Positions 33,695 to 43,028 are shown, counted from the first letter of the stretch. The stretch is DNA of 64,000 bases from Rummeliibacillus suwonensis (GCF_007896435.1 NZ_VCBL01000001.1:1698271-1762270); one strand, 5' to 3'. The notes: generated from the sequence alone by a model not told the origin. Numbers and translations are program-made.

Positions 33695-34462
33695 TTAATT
33701 GAACGTGTATGGATGTGATGATAAATATTTTGCCCCATCAATCGCCTTATTGAACTCAACAGATAGCTGATCGTATGCATATCTTTCTTTTAACTGATTG
33801 GGTGTTCCTTGTGCCACGATTTTTCCACTTTTAATGACGACAATCTCATCCGCCATTGTGGCCTCTTCCATATAATGAGTCGTCAAAAATACTGTCATAT
33901 TCGTTTCTTCTTGTAGCTTTTGGATAGCTTGCCAAACAAATTGCCGCGTTTTCGGATCTAGTCCTGTTGTCGGTTCATCTAAAAAAAGAATAGAAGGTCG
34001 ATGAATGAGCGCACGGGCAATATCTACACGCCGTCTTTGTCCACCTGAAAGTTTGCCATATTTTTTCTTTGCAATATCCTCTAAATGCAAATAGTTTGCA
34101 ACGAATCGGTAATTGTTCTTCCATTCCTCTTTGCTTAATCCATAAGCGACACCTCTGTGCCAAATATTTTCATAGACGGTTAATCGTTCGTCTAAAATGC
34201 TGTCTTGAAAAACGACTCCAATTTTTTTACGAATTAAATCATTTGCACTTCCTGTTCCAATCGTATGGCCAGCAATTTTGACAGTACCAGATGTCTTTGC
34301 TGTTAACGTACATAAAATATCAATCGTCGTTGATTTGCCTGCACCATTTGTTCCTAAAAAAGCAAACAACGACCCTTGTTTTACTTTAAAAGAAATTCCT
34401 TTAACAGCTGCCATTTCGCGATAATTCTTTTTTAAATTTTGTACTTCTATGACATCGACCAT
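33695..34462 (-). CDS. ABC transporter ATPase, cut short by an in-frame stop
   Basis: This 255-residue product has Walker A G-T-N-G-A-G-K-S-T, signature L-S-G-G-Q-R-R-R, Walker B L-F-L-D-E-P and H-loop T-T-H-Y-M, so the nucleotide-binding core is complete. It is a DrrA/CcmA-like exporter ATPase. The full gene would be 319 codons; codon 256 is TAA where Lys, Gln or Glu would be expected, and the rest remains open in the same frame. The start has AAGGAG. It follows DUF3021 by two bases in an operon controlled by a LytTR protein. Confidence 0.88.
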   Translation of the reverse strand: MVDVIEVQNLKKNYREMAAVKGISFKVKQGSLFAFLGTNGAGKSTTIDILCTLTAKTSGTVKIAGHTIGTGSANDLIRKKIGVVFQDSILDERLTVYENIWHRGVAYGLSKEEWKNNYRFVANYLHLEDIAKKKYGKLSGGQRRRVDIARALIHRPSILFLDEPTTGLDPKTRQFVWQAIQKLQEETNMTVFLTTHYMEEATMADEIVVIKSGKIVAQGTPNQLKERYAYDQLSVEFNKAIDGAKYLSSHPYTFN

Positions 34463-34464
34463 TT

Positions 34465-34884
34465 TTACATCTCCTTTCTTTTTTGAAGCAATTGATTCAT
34501 CTCACTTATATCATGCTTTGCTTTTCTATAAAAATAAGTCCAAAGTACAGCATAGATCATTAATTCGGTGAAAAAGACACTTACAAATGACCAGGCATTA
34601 TCATAATCAAACCAATGGCCAAAATATCCAGCGATACCGACAAAAATAGTAACCAGCAAAAAGTGAATAATGATTTGTACTGCAAAAGGGACTCGTTCAA
34701 TATGATAGATCAACATACAAATTCCGATAGCTATCCCAAGAATAGCGGCTACAACTAGCTGCTCTAATAGTTGCTGCCCTGTAATGGAAGCATTTTCAAC
34801 CAACACACTGATCGTCACCATAATATAGGAGATACTAAGACTAATGAGGAAACCAATTAAAGTCGATTCTAAAGCTTTCTTCAT
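34465..34884 (-). CDS. DUF3021 membrane protein
   Basis: This 139-residue protein has four membrane segments (about 9-29, 42-62, 71-90, 99-120) and a charged C-terminal tail. DUF3021 proteins typically follow a LytTR DNA-binding protein, forming a two-gene regulatory pair, and they precede ABC exporters as here. It may restrain or signal to the regulator at the membrane. The ATG has GGAGGGAG upstream and the start is two bases after the LytTR stop. Confidence 0.88.
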   Translation of the reverse strand: MKKALESTLIGFLISLSISYIMVTISVLVENASITGQQLLEQLVVAAILGIAIGICMLIYHIERVPFAVQIIIHFLLVTIFVGIAGYFGHWFDYDNAWSFVSVFFTELMIYAVLWTYFYRKAKHDISEMNQLLQKRKEM

Positions 34885-34886
34885 CG

Positions 34887-35243
34887 TTACTCCCTCCCTA
34901 TCCCCAGTTTTTTCTTCAAATCTTTTAAATATTTGCGGCTTACATGCACGGTCGTTCCATTATGCAAAATCAATGCGGTTGTGCCAAGTATATCCAGTTG
35001 AAAAGAACGTATGTGATCCACGTTGACCAATGTGGACTTATTGACTCTTGAGAACTTTTGAGTAAATAACTCTTCTATTTCATATAATTTCTTTTTCGAT
35101 TGATACTCTTCTTCGTCCGTTTGAAAATATACTTTTCCATCTTCCACATACACGGTATAAATCTCTGAAACTTTCAACATACGAATTTCTTGATCAACAT
35201 AGCCATCAATCACATTGGTCATCGGCATTTGAAGCTGTTTCAT
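34887..35243 (-). CDS. LytTR-family DNA-binding protein, upstream codons cut off by a stop
   Basis: The 118 residues include a LytTR domain: V-S-E-I-Y-T-V-Y-V-E-D-G-K-V-Y, F-S-R-V-N-K-S-T-L-V-N-V-D-H-I and H-V-S-R-K-Y-L-K-D-L-K. The natural start is probably the ATG at 35333, preceded by AAGGGG. From there the frame reads M-K-V-Q-V-T-I-D-D, meets TAG at 35304-35306, then continues Y-Q-E-I-E-V-H-I-N-A-R into this protein. Translation could only restart at the internal ATG at 35243. The DNA-binding domain itself is intact. Confidence 0.8.
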   Translation of the reverse strand: MKQLQMPMTNVIDGYVDQEIRMLKVSEIYTVYVEDGKVYFQTDEEEYQSKKKLYEIEELFTQKFSRVNKSTLVNVDHIRSFQLDILGTTALILHNGTTVHVSRKYLKDLKKKLGIGRE

Positions 35244-35474
35244 CAGTTGTTCTACTTCTTCATCAAAGCTTCGTGCATTTATGTGAACTTCAATTTCTTG
35301 ATACTAATCATCTATCGTCACCTGAACTTTCATCCACAGATCCCCTTTCCTCAATAAGAATATAGCATAGAAAAATTTAGATGTTCTTACTTTTTTAATA
35401 AGTGGTTAAAAATTGTGGGTAAGAAGTCTATTTTGGAAGATAAGTGACAATAGCGCATTTAAATGGAATAAAAA

Positions 35475-35506
35475 AATACAATTCAGCCTCCAAACTGAAT
35501 TGTATT
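35475..35506 (-). terminator. Terminator of the PadR-ABC operon
   Basis: AATACAATTCAG pairs perfectly with CTGAATTGTATT around eight bases, followed on the minus strand by TTTTTATT. It separates the two ABC operons. Confidence 0.85.
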
Positions 35507-35627
35507 TTAATAGTTGATGTCTGTTCCAAATAAATGATTAGTGCCCTAGCATCTTTATACTTGTAAAATCTCAAGCTCTCACTTTCTCACAAAACTCCGA
35601 ATAAGCATCTCTGAGTGGGACACTGCA

Positions 35628-35707
35628 TGAGGAAAGCGAGCATGCCGTAGCGGAAATCAACGAACTCTCCCTGTTTTATGTGCAAAATCGGATAATCATC
35701 ACGTCTG
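35628..35707 (+). repeat. Family B element fragment, right end
   Basis: From GAGGAAAGCGAGCATGCC to TAATCATCACGTCTG the sequence matches the right 80 bases of the copy at 45566. Core and left end are missing. Confidence 0.7.
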
Positions 35708-35737
35708 AAACTGGAGCATAAAAATATCCGCTAAAAA

Positions 35738-36400
35738 TTACTTCAATCGGCTATATCCAGTAAGTTGCATGCCGACTAAAAGAACAATCCCTGTACACAT
35801 AAAGACCATCGAAGAACTTATACCTATAAACACCTCATTTGTAGCCCCCCATGATGAAAAACCAACAAAAACACCGAATAGAATGAGAGCAAAACTCAAT
35901 GTATAAAACAATGCTCGATAAACGTTCATACCATATTTTTTATCTGTTTCACGGATCAATACACTAAATACAAGGACTGAAACACCAATAACAATGAAAA
36001 TGGTGGATCCTGTGACAGCCGCCAACTTATTATCATGCAGCTGTCCATTCGGCATAAAACCAACAGTCGAGCTGATAAATAAACCAAATAAAGTGAACGC
36101 AAGCCCCAATAGTATCCCTATAGTTGAGAATAGATGGCGCCTTTTTCCAGAAAGTTTTTGCTTCACCTGCATCGCTCCATTCAATTCGTTCATCATATCA
36201 TCGATATTCCCCAATGCATCAAAGGCAAGTTCTATAGCCGTTTCCATATCTGCTCCTGTTTTAATATGATCCTTCGCATGTTCGCGTATATTGACGAATA
36301 GTTCTTCCTTCATCTCAAAAGTTTCCTGAGTGGATGGATATTTTGAAAAAAGTGAATCTAGCTTCTTTTCTATGAGTTGATTTAATTGACTATTACTCAT
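35738..36400 (-). CDS. Membrane protein with N-terminal permease-prefix/DUF1700-like domain
   Basis: This protein of about 220 residues has a helical N-terminal domain (E-K-K-L-D-S-L-F-S-K-Y-P, then A-I-E-L-A-F-D-A-L-G-N-I-D-D-M-M-N-E-L) as in DUF1700 or permease-prefix proteins, followed by four membrane segments. Such proteins are usual partners of PadR regulators and may be anti-regulators. I start it at the ATG at 36400, which overlaps the PadR stop (ATGAGTAA) and implies translational coupling. Confidence 0.75.
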   Translation of the reverse strand: MSNSQLNQLIEKKLDSLFSKYPSTQETFEMKEELFVNIREHAKDHIKTGADMETAIELAFDALGNIDDMMNELNGAMQVKQKLSGKRRHLFSTIGILLGLAFTLFGLFISSTVGFMPNGQLHDNKLAAVTGSTIFIVIGVSVLVFSVLIRETDKKYGMNVYRALFYTLSFALILFGVFVGFSSWGATNEVFIGISSSMVFMCTGIVLLVGMQLTGYSRLK

Positions 36401-36743
36401 TCTCCTTGATCTCCCCATTAATTAGAATTTCAATGATTTCTTTTGCAAATCTCCATGATCTCCGATGTTCTTCAAGCACTCTCTTTCCACTATCCGTGAT
36501 GCGGTAATATTTTCTTCGTCCTCCTTGGGTTTCATCTCCCCAATACGACTCAATCGATCCTTCTTTTTCAAGCCTTTTAAATACGGTATACAATGTAGCC
36601 TCTTTTAACTCATACCGATTTTCACTGAGAACCAGAATATGCTTATAAATCTCATAGCCATAACTATCTCCCTGGCTAAGAATATTTAAAATAATGGTCG
36701 CAGTATGCCCCCTAATGATCTCCTTTGAAATGGATTCTTCCAT
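36393..36743 (-). CDS. PadR-family regulator
   Basis: This 116-residue protein is a PadR winged helix: I-L-N-I-L-S-Q-G-D-S-Y-G-Y-E-I-Y-K, then L-K-E-A-T-L-Y-T-V-F-K-R-L-E-K-E-G and G-G-R-R-K-Y-Y-R-I-T. It should bind an operator at the operon promoter; an AACACA/TGTGTT repeat lies in the spacer at 38545-38564. It is the third gene of permease-ATPase-PadR-DUF1700. Confidence 0.92.
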   Translation of the reverse strand: MEESISKEIIRGHTATIILNILSQGDSYGYEIYKHILVLSENRYELKEATLYTVFKRLEKEGSIESYWGDETQGGRRKYYRITDSGKRVLEEHRRSWRFAKEIIEILINGEIKENE

Positions 36744-36757
36744 TTTATTTCCTCCAG

Positions 36758-37447
36758 TTATTTGCTGTTTTCAACCAATGTCCCATCTTGCATATAAAAT
36801 ACACGATCACATAGATCAATCATTCGATGATCATGTGTGACCATGATGGCAGCTTTTTGTCGATTTCTCACTTCACATGCAATCATTTCTACAACATTTC
36901 TTCCTTTTTCCGAATCTAAACTTGCAGTTGGCTCATCTGCTAAAATAAGATTGGCATCATTCATAAGAGCTCTCGCAATGGCCACTCTTTGTTTTTCACC
37001 ACCTGATAATGAGCGAGGATAACTGTTTCTATGATGGGATAATCCTAAATTCTCTAGTAATTCTAGGCTTTTTTTGTCACTTGAACGGCGTTTTCCCTTT
37101 GCCATGTTTTGAATAAGTAAAAGCTGATCTTGTACCGTTAAATAAGGAATAAGATTGGCAGATTGAAAGATAAATCCTATTCTTTGGGCACGAACTTTTG
37201 TCAATTGCTTTGAATTATAGTTTGTTATCGTATCATTTTCTATATTGACATGTCCCTGTGATGGTGTCAGGAGCGCTCCGATAATGGATAATAATGTACT
37301 TTTACCAGATCCAGATGGTCCTAAAATGGCTACAAATTCACCTTTTTGAATAGAAAAGGTTATATCTTTCAAGACCTCGATAGTAGAATGACCATCCTTA
37401 AATGATTTTGAAATATTTTTTACCTCTAAAATGGTTTCTGCTGGCAT
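36758..37447 (-). CDS. ABC transporter ATPase, MacB/LolD type
   Basis: This 229-residue protein has Walker [11 protein letters not shown]-loop F-I-F-Q-S-A-N-L-I-P, signature S-L-S-G-G-E-K-Q-R, Walker B L-I-L-A-D-E-P-T-A-S-L-D and H-loop V-T-H-D-H-R. It pairs with the FtsX-like permease, whose stop overlaps its start by one base (TAATG). The pair resembles peptide or antibiotic export systems. Confidence 0.93.
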   Translation of the reverse strand: MPAETILEVKNISKSFKDGHSTIEVLKDITFSIQKGEFVAILGPSGSGKSTLLSIIGALLTPSQGHVNIENDTITNYNSKQLTKVRAQRIGFIFQSANLIPYLTVQDQLLLIQNMAKGKRRSSDKKSLELLENLGLSHHRNSYPRSLSGGEKQRVAIARALMNDANLILADEPTASLDSEKGRNVVEMIACEVRNRQKAAIMVTHDHRMIDLCDRVFYMQDGTLVENSK

Positions 37448-38499
37448 TATTCAACCCTCCCAATTGCTTCTAGCGCATCTGCTTTTATAACTTTAAATAC
37501 TGACAACATCGAACCAATGATATTTAAGCTCAAAAAAACAACTCCTGTTGCCAAGATTAATTTGAAAGGTAATACAAATGGCATGGTGTTAGGCAATATA
37601 GATTTAATCCCATAAATACCTAAAGTACCTATTCCCCACCCTAAAACCGTCAGTATCGCAACTTGTATCAAAATACCTTTTGCAATGTACCATGATTTTG
37701 CTCCAATGGCTTTTAATACACCAAATTGATGACTCTTTTGAATGGTAAGAATGTAGAAAAATACACTAGATACAAAGGCGGCAATGATAAATAAAAATAC
37801 TTTCATCATTGTAAATGATCCTTGCGTTTCTTTATAACCCGGCATCGCTTTTACGGTTTCTTCTCTTGAAAATGTTGCAAAGTGATCGACATCTACTTTC
37901 TTCCCACTATAAAGAACGGCATTGTATATTTGTTGTGGTTTGTTTAAGTTTTTGTTACTTATAAATATGATCGGTGCAAATGAATACGTGTTGTCTTTCG
38001 TAAATCCAGCAATCTTATATTCTTTTTTTGAATTTTTGTCTTCCAATGTATCATTCAATTTATATCCTTGTTGTTTCATACTTTGATCAACAATGACCTC
38101 GTTTGTTTTTAAATCATGAATTTGTTTTCCTTCTATGATTTTCAAATTCCCATATTCTTTGGTATCTACTGCAAAATACATGATATCTAAGTCATTTTTG
38201 TTTTGCTGCTGGATACTAGACATATACATTTTAATCGGAGTGGCATGTGCATTTACTTCTTTTTGTATTTGTTTCACTTCTTTTGGTGTTAATTCAGATT
38301 TTACTAAAACACCGTCCGCCTCCTTGTTCGTCACTATGTAATCCGCTTTTAGGCTTTGAAGTGATGAACTATCTGCATGGGATAGTCCCTTCGCTAAACC
38401 TGTAATAAAGAATACAAGAAATAAAATAGCGACCATAATCGCACAAACTAGAAAATAACGTAGTTTTGCTTGTTTTAATTCGCGTAATGCTAAAAACAT
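37447..38499 (-). CDS. FtsX/MacB-like ABC permease
   Basis: This protein of about 350 residues has one N-terminal membrane segment, a large external domain (about residues 40-220) and three C-terminal segments with I-L-T-I-Q-K-S-H-Q-F-G-V-L-K-A-I-G-A, the FtsX signature. It is a mechanotransmission-type permease for drug or peptide release. I start at the ATG at 38499 after GAGGGTGAAAG; an extension to 38583 covers promoter sequence. Confidence 0.9.
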   Translation of the reverse strand: MFLALRELKQAKLRYFLVCAIMVAILFLVFFITGLAKGLSHADSSSLQSLKADYIVTNKEADGVLVKSELTPKEVKQIQKEVNAHATPIKMYMSSIQQQNKNDLDIMYFAVDTKEYGNLKIIEGKQIHDLKTNEVIVDQSMKQQGYKLNDTLEDKNSKKEYKIAGFTKDNTYSFAPIIFISNKNLNKPQQIYNAVLYSGKKVDVDHFATFSREETVKAMPGYKETQGSFTMMKVFLFIIAAFVSSVFFYILTIQKSHQFGVLKAIGAKSWYIAKGILIQVAILTVLGWGIGTLGIYGIKSILPNTMPFVLPFKLILATGVVFLSLNIIGSMLSVFKVIKADALEAIGRVE

Positions 38500-38539
38500 T
38501 CTTTCACCCTCTTCATTTACTGTTTTAAATTGTAAATAT

Positions 38540-38568
38540 ATTTTAACACAAATTACTATGTGTTGAAA
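38540..38568 (-). promoter_or_regulatory. Promoter and candidate PadR operator
   Basis: On the minus strand TTTCAA and TAAAAT lie 17 bases apart. The inverted repeat AACACA-N8-TGTGTT (38545-38564) fills the spacer. The operon encodes a PadR repressor. Confidence 0.6.
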
Positions 38569-38583
38569 AGTACTTTTTATCAA

Positions 38584-39116
38584 AATGTTTTATGTAACAA
38601 AAATAAAGGTTGGTAATTATGGTTATTTTCACGATTAGTGAGTCCCTTCTTCATCAAAAAGGTCATGTTTGTCATTTATAAAGGCAAGGCAGGCTATGTG
38701 TACAGTTAATTAAAAAGAAATTTCACTGTTCAAAATGTAGTCGATCACAAGTTATGGAGATAAATCGCCTATTGATTGATATACCTTAAATGGACATGTT
38801 AAAATATATTTAATTTACTAATATTGAAGTTTTCGCTATCACAGCATCTATTAGACTACGTTTCCAAACTTTGAATCAATAATTTAATATGTTCAAAGCT
38901 CTGCTCATTGTGTGGAGTAAAAAGATTGGTCTGCCTTTTAGTGAAATTTTCAATTGATGCGAACGTAAAAAAGAGGGTGACGATGAGTCTACCCTCTTTT
39001 TATTGTACATAGATACATTTTTATCTATATTCAATAATTTCTCTAAAACAACAGCCTAGCTCACTTGCTCTTGCGACAGAAATACTATATTAAGAAACAG
39101 AAAAGGAAGTATCTAC
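38584..39116. other. 533-base stretch without a supported gene
   Basis: It contains a strong bidirectional terminator at 38968-39001 with no gene to terminate. There is also a short open stretch at 38717-38791 reading K-K-F-H-C-S-K-C-S-R-S-Q-V-M-E-I-N, which looks like the end of a zinc-ribbon protein. A lost gene is the simplest explanation. The promoter of the MFS gene must lie near the right end. Confidence 0.35.
38968..39001. terminator. Orphan bidirectional terminator
   Basis: AAAAAGAGGGT pairs perfectly with ACCCTCTTTTT around a 12-base loop. It works in either direction, but neither neighbour is oriented toward it. Confidence 0.75.
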
Positions 39117-40361
39117 ATGCCACAAACCAATACATTTTCTTTTGAAAGCTGGAAGAGAAACATTATTCTCTTTCTAAGTAGTCAAACCATCTCACTTTTT
39201 GGTTCATCTTTAGTACAATATGCCATCACATGGTATATTACCATCCATACACAGTCAGGTATGATGATGACGATTTCGATTCTATGCGGATTCGTCCCGA
39301 CTTTTATACTTTCCCCAATCGCAGGTGTATGGGCTGATCGTTATAATCGTAAATTTTTGATCATTTTATCAGATGCCTCGATTGCCCTGTCCACGCTATT
39401 GTTGGCCATTTTGTTCTTTATGGGCTATGGTGAAATTTGGCTACTTTTTGTTACTTCAGCAATTCGTGCAATCGGAACAGGCATTCAAACACCTGCTGTT
39501 AATGCGGTTCTTCCTCAGCTAGTCCCAGAAGAAAATCTAACCAAAATTAATGGTGTAAATGGAAGTATCCAATCACTAATTATGCTCATCTCCCCAATGA
39601 TTAGTGGTGCATTATTGGCGACTACTCCTATAGAGTACATTTTCCTGATTGATGTTCTTACTGCTGCCATTGGTATTTTGATCTTAGTGATATTTGTACC
39701 CATTCAATCTCACACAAAAGCAGCACAAAAACAGACAACTAGCTATTTCCTCGATTTAACAGAAGGTTTTACTTACATCAAGCATCACGATTTTATCAAA
39801 AAGTTTTTTACATTCTGTGCTATTTTCATGGTGTTAGCAGCTCCTGTTGCTTTTTTAACCCCACTTCAAGTGACACGAAGTTTTGGCAATAATGTTTGGC
39901 GTCTTACTGCTATTGAAGTTGCCTTTGCATTGGGAATGTTAATCGGTGGTATTATCATTGCTGTTTGGGAGGGTTTTAAAAATAAAATTCATACGATGAT
40001 GCTGGCTAGTTTGTTGATGGGTTTATGCACCTTTTTACTTGGTGTTGTTCCTTTCTTTTGGATTTATCTCTTATTCATGGGATTATGCGGGATAGCTATG
40101 CCATTTTTCAATACACCTTCCATCGTACTTTTGCAAGAAAAAGTGGAGGGCGATTATCTTGGTCGTGTGTTTGGCGTGATGAGTATGATTTCAACTTCTA
40201 TGATGCCACTTGGAATGTTGATTTTTGGACCTTTAGCAGACTATATAAAAATTGAATGGATGCTGATCGGGACTGGCATTCTAATATTTATACTTGGATT
40301 TTTCTTAGTTGGAAGTAAAGTATTAATGGAAGCCGGAAAGCCTAAAATTACTGAAGGATAA
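39117..40361 (+). CDS. MFS exporter, macrolide-efflux-like
   Basis: This 414-residue protein has 12 membrane segments and the MFS loop W-A-D-R-Y-N-R-K after helix 2. The opening S-S-Q-T-I-S-L-F-G-S-S-L-V-Q-Y-A and the W-Y-I-T motif are typical of MefA/NreB-like exporters. The likely role is proton-driven efflux of a drug. The ATG follows AAAGGAAG. No regulator adjoins. The shared terminator at 40564 separates it from sodC. Confidence 0.85.
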   Translation: MPQTNTFSFESWKRNIILFLSSQTISLFGSSLVQYAITWYITIHTQSGMMMTISILCGFVPTFILSPIAGVWADRYNRKFLIILSDASIALSTLLLAILFFMGYGEIWLLFVTSAIRAIGTGIQTPAVNAVLPQLVPEENLTKINGVNGSIQSLIMLISPMISGALLATTPIEYIFLIDVLTAAIGILILVIFVPIQSHTKAAQKQTTSYFLDLTEGFTYIKHHDFIKKFFTFCAIFMVLAAPVAFLTPLQVTRSFGNNVWRLTAIEVAFALGMLIGGIIIAVWEGFKNKIHTMMLASLLMGLCTFLLGVVPFFWIYLLFMGLCGIAMPFFNTPSIVLLQEKVEGDYLGRVFGVMSMISTSMMPLGMLIFGPLADYIKIEWMLIGTGILIFILGFFLVGSKVLMEAGKPKITEG

Positions 40362-40563
40362 TTACATCAACATATTTATTATAGAAAAAACAGGATAATT
40401 ATATATAATCGTCAAAAAGTTCATATTTTACACTTCATTTTAATGAATTAAAATGTGAAATTACTTGTTCTTTGCGAAAAAGATGAAGAAGCCTTTAGTC
40501 TTACAATAAGTAGCTGCTCACATCAAAAGGAAGTGAACTCCTAGAGCAGAAAACAACTATTAA

Positions 40564-40598
40564 AAAAGTACAATTCAAATTGGCTGAATTGTACTTTT
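40564..40598. terminator. Bidirectional terminator between MFS and sodC
   Basis: AAAAGTACAATTCA pairs perfectly with TGAATTGTACTTTT around seven bases. T runs on both strands serve the converging genes. Confidence 0.85.
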
Positions 40599-40611
40599 CG
40601 ACATACCCTAT

Positions 40612-41166
40612 TTATGATTTTTCAATTACACCACATGCAATACGTGCGCCTGAATTGCCGCTAGGATCTGTTTTGTAATCATCTTTATCTTGATGGATGA
40701 TAAAAGCATTTCCATTCGAATCAAAAAGGGAATTATCTACTCCTGTTTCAAGAGTAAAATCCTTTGATATAAATTGTGCATCTACTGTCCCATCTGATTC
40801 AACTTGTAAGTTCGGTAAATCGCCTAAATGATAACCTTTTGGATTATAATACCCATGTTGCTTATGAGCAGGATTCAAATGGGCACCTGCCGATTCAAAT
40901 GTTGGCTTTTCGCATACCCCTGCTTCATGAATATGAATACCATGCTCGCCAGGAGTTAGATCATGTAACTTTATATCAATTTTTACCCCCGTTTCAGTCT
41001 GCGTTAAATTCGCTACTCCTATATCTTTACCTTCTGTATTGATAAATTTTGCTTTTGCGGTCAAACTTTTTTCACTAGTTACAGGTGTCATTTCTTTGTC
41101 CTCTTTCATTGCTGAACAACCTGCAATTAGACTAATTGTCGCTATTAATAAAAACATTTTTTTCAC
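40612..41166 (-). CDS. sodC: Cu/Zn superoxide dismutase lipoprotein
   Basis: This 184-residue protein has a lipoprotein signal (L-I-A-G-C), then the SodC beta-barrel: G-I-H-I-H-E-A-G-V-C, A-H-L-N-P-A-H-K-Q-H-G for copper and zinc ligands, D-P-S-G-N-S-G-A-R-I-A-C-G with the active Arg and disulfide Cys. The metal His in F-I-I-H-Q-D-K-D-D-Y is present. It converts extracellular superoxide to peroxide at the cell surface. The start is GTG at 41166 after AGGAGTG. Confidence 0.93.
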   Translation of the reverse strand: MKKMFLLIATISLIAGCSAMKEDKEMTPVTSEKSLTAKAKFINTEGKDIGVANLTQTETGVKIDIKLHDLTPGEHGIHIHEAGVCEKPTFESAGAHLNPAHKQHGYYNPKGYHLGDLPNLQVESDGTVDAQFISKDFTLETGVDNSLFDSNGNAFIIHQDKDDYKTDPSGNSGARIACGVIEKS

Positions 41167-41542
41167 GTAGCAACACTCCTTTTTTTCAGAATGTGCAAAA
41201 ATTATACGATTTAATCATTTCAAATTCTTATCTAGTTTATTCCCCGTAGAAAAGAAATGCATTCTCCCAAGTAAAAAAACGCATCCTTTGTAGAATGCGC
41301 CTTTTCAGGTAAGATAACATATTGATTCACTTTTTTAACCACCAAAATGATCCTCATCCACTGATTTTCATTTTGGATAGTTGGGTTTCTCGAGAAAGTT
41401 GAGCAATTTGTAGCGAAACTATATAAAGGATCGTATCAACAATTTAAAATAAGGATGGCAACTAACTATTCATTTTCTAATCAATACAAGATAAAATGAA
41501 TAAATATAAGTGCATTTCTTTCTCATCGTTTTGAAAATTCCA
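41167..41542. other. Intergenic stretch, no gene seen
   Basis: The only structure is a terminator at 41280-41299 for the YunC gene. The rest is AT-rich and lacks open frames with ribosome sites. Confidence 0.5.
41280..41299 (-). terminator. Terminator, probably of the YunC gene
   Basis: CGCAT pairs with ATGCG at the base of a short hairpin. The minus strand continues TTTTTTTAC. The stem is short. Confidence 0.55.
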
Positions 41543-41845
41543 TCAAATCATCTTTAACAAAGCTTCTTCCCCGATCATGCCTTTTGTAATACCGATTTTT
41601 TCTGCTTCCAAAGTGACAGACTCAAGCGGTGCATAAAGCAAATCCTCAATCGTTTTGACCCCAACAGCCCTACCTGCAATAATTTTTCGATCTGCTAACC
41701 TCGTATTTAAAAGCTCTACATCTAATGCACCACACATAATGTACCCCTTGTCATTTGAAATTGTCAGCAATGTTGTTTTAGGCAAAAAAACAGAAACAGC
41801 CGTGAACGAATATCCCTGAATAATGAATGTCTCGGTTGCAACCAT
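41543..41845 (-). CDS. yunC: DUF1805 protein, YunC
   Basis: This 100-residue protein matches the YunC family: G-Y-I-M-C-G-A-L-D-V-E-L-L-N, then I-I-A-G-R-A-V-G-V-K-T-I-E-D-L-L. It is small, soluble and widely conserved in Bacillales with no known role. The ATG follows AAGGAGGATG. It stands alone here. Confidence 0.9.
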   Translation of the reverse strand: MVATETFIIQGYSFTAVSVFLPKTTLLTISNDKGYIMCGALDVELLNTRLADRKIIAGRAVGVKTIEDLLYAPLESVTLEAEKIGITKGMIGEEALLKMI

Positions 41846-42132
41846 CTCTCATCCTCCTTAATATATACATATGGAGCTGGGCGGAAATGGTTCAATTAAA
41901 TTTTCGTTTGCACGAAGACTAGGACCGAAATCTTATGATGCTCTGTTAAAATGGGACCAACTGAAAGTCAAAATTAACATATAACAGAACTTTGTATTAC
42001 ATATGAAACTGCATTCATCCTTCAAAAATCACCTTTTAACATCCAAATTCTCTATTTTATCCGAATTATATTGTTATATAACACCTAATTCCATTAGAAT
42101 AGGTCATATATGCCTTGAGGGGGGATTTAGAT

Positions 42133-42759
42133 ATGTCCAATTTTGAAGAATTATTACATACTCTACCTACTACAGCGATTTCTGATGCGCTAGCTGGTAC
42201 TACGAATGTGAATGCTGCGATTAAACCATTAAAGGATCAATATCATATTGCAGGTCGTGCGGTTACTGTGCGATTACCTATTGGAGAAAATGGTGCTTTG
42301 TTAGAAGCAATTCGAATAGCACAACCTGGATCTATTTTAGTTGTTGATGCAAAAGGCGATACAAATCGAGCTGTTGCTGGAGATTTTGTTGTCTCATTGA
42401 TGAAGGGAATGGAAATTCAAGGGCTTGTTGTAGATGGCGTTATTCGAGATATTCAAGCAATCCGTGATTTAAACTTTCCTGTTTTCAGTCTAGGAACAAC
42501 GGTAGCTGCTGGGAATAAATTTGGTGGCGGTATGATACAGGTGCCGGTTGCAGTCGGTGGAATTAGTGTGCAGCCAGGTGATTTTATCGTAGGAGATACT
42601 GATGGAGTTGTTGTCATTCCTCAATCTCAGGTCAAAGAAGTCATTCAGAAGGCGCAAAACAAGCTGGCAAAAGATGAGGCACGCGCTTTAGCTGTTGCTA
42701 ATGGAAAAGAGAATATCATAGCCTATTTAGATCAAGCGATAGGAAAAGAAAAGGCTTAA
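42133..42759 (+). CDS. RraA-like protein / HMG aldolase family
   Basis: This protein of about 208 residues has the RraA fold: T-A-I-S-D-A-L, G-R-A-V-T-V, A-V-A-G-D-F, G-L-V-V-D-G-V-I-R-D-I and G-D-F-I-V-G-D-T-D-G-V-V-V-I-P. Family members are either 4-hydroxy-4-methyl-2-oxoglutarate aldolases or inhibitors of RNase E. Bacillales normally lack that RNase E system, so an aldolase or decarboxylase role is more likely. The retained R-D and G-D-x-D-G residues fit metal binding. I start at the ATG at 42133, eight bases after GGGGGG; the frame opens upstream with a TTG. Confidence 0.8.
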   Translation: MSNFEELLHTLPTTAISDALAGTTNVNAAIKPLKDQYHIAGRAVTVRLPIGENGALLEAIRIAQPGSILVVDAKGDTNRAVAGDFVVSLMKGMEIQGLVVDGVIRDIQAIRDLNFPVFSLGTTVAAGNKFGGGMIQVPVAVGGISVQPGDFIVGDTDGVVVIPQSQVKEVIQKAQNKLAKDEARALAVANGKENIIAYLDQAIGKEKA

Positions 42760-42830
42760 CCTTTTTAACATTCTTTACTGATCTAAAGAATGCAAATATA
42801 TGACAAGTTAATAAATGTTTTAGTATGAAA

Positions 42831-42911
42831 AAGAACCATCAATTCATAAACTGTACACCCATTTTCAGGGATGAATGAATACTTGGAGTCAGTTCAGATT
42901 GGTTCTTTTTT
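42831..42911 (+). terminator. Terminator of the RraA-like gene
   Basis: AAGAACCA at 42831-42838 pairs with TGGTTCTT at 42900-42907, followed by TTTTTC. The stem closes a long loop of about 60 bases with further weak pairing (ACTG/CAGT). Confidence 0.6.
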
Positions 42912-43028
42912 TCTAATGATTGGCCTTATTTGAAATGTATAGAAACATAGAAACAGCCTTTCTCAGAGTAAACCTTATAAAAAAGTTTGAATTGTGACTA
43001 TTGAAAAATAAGAAATAAAATGAAGCTT

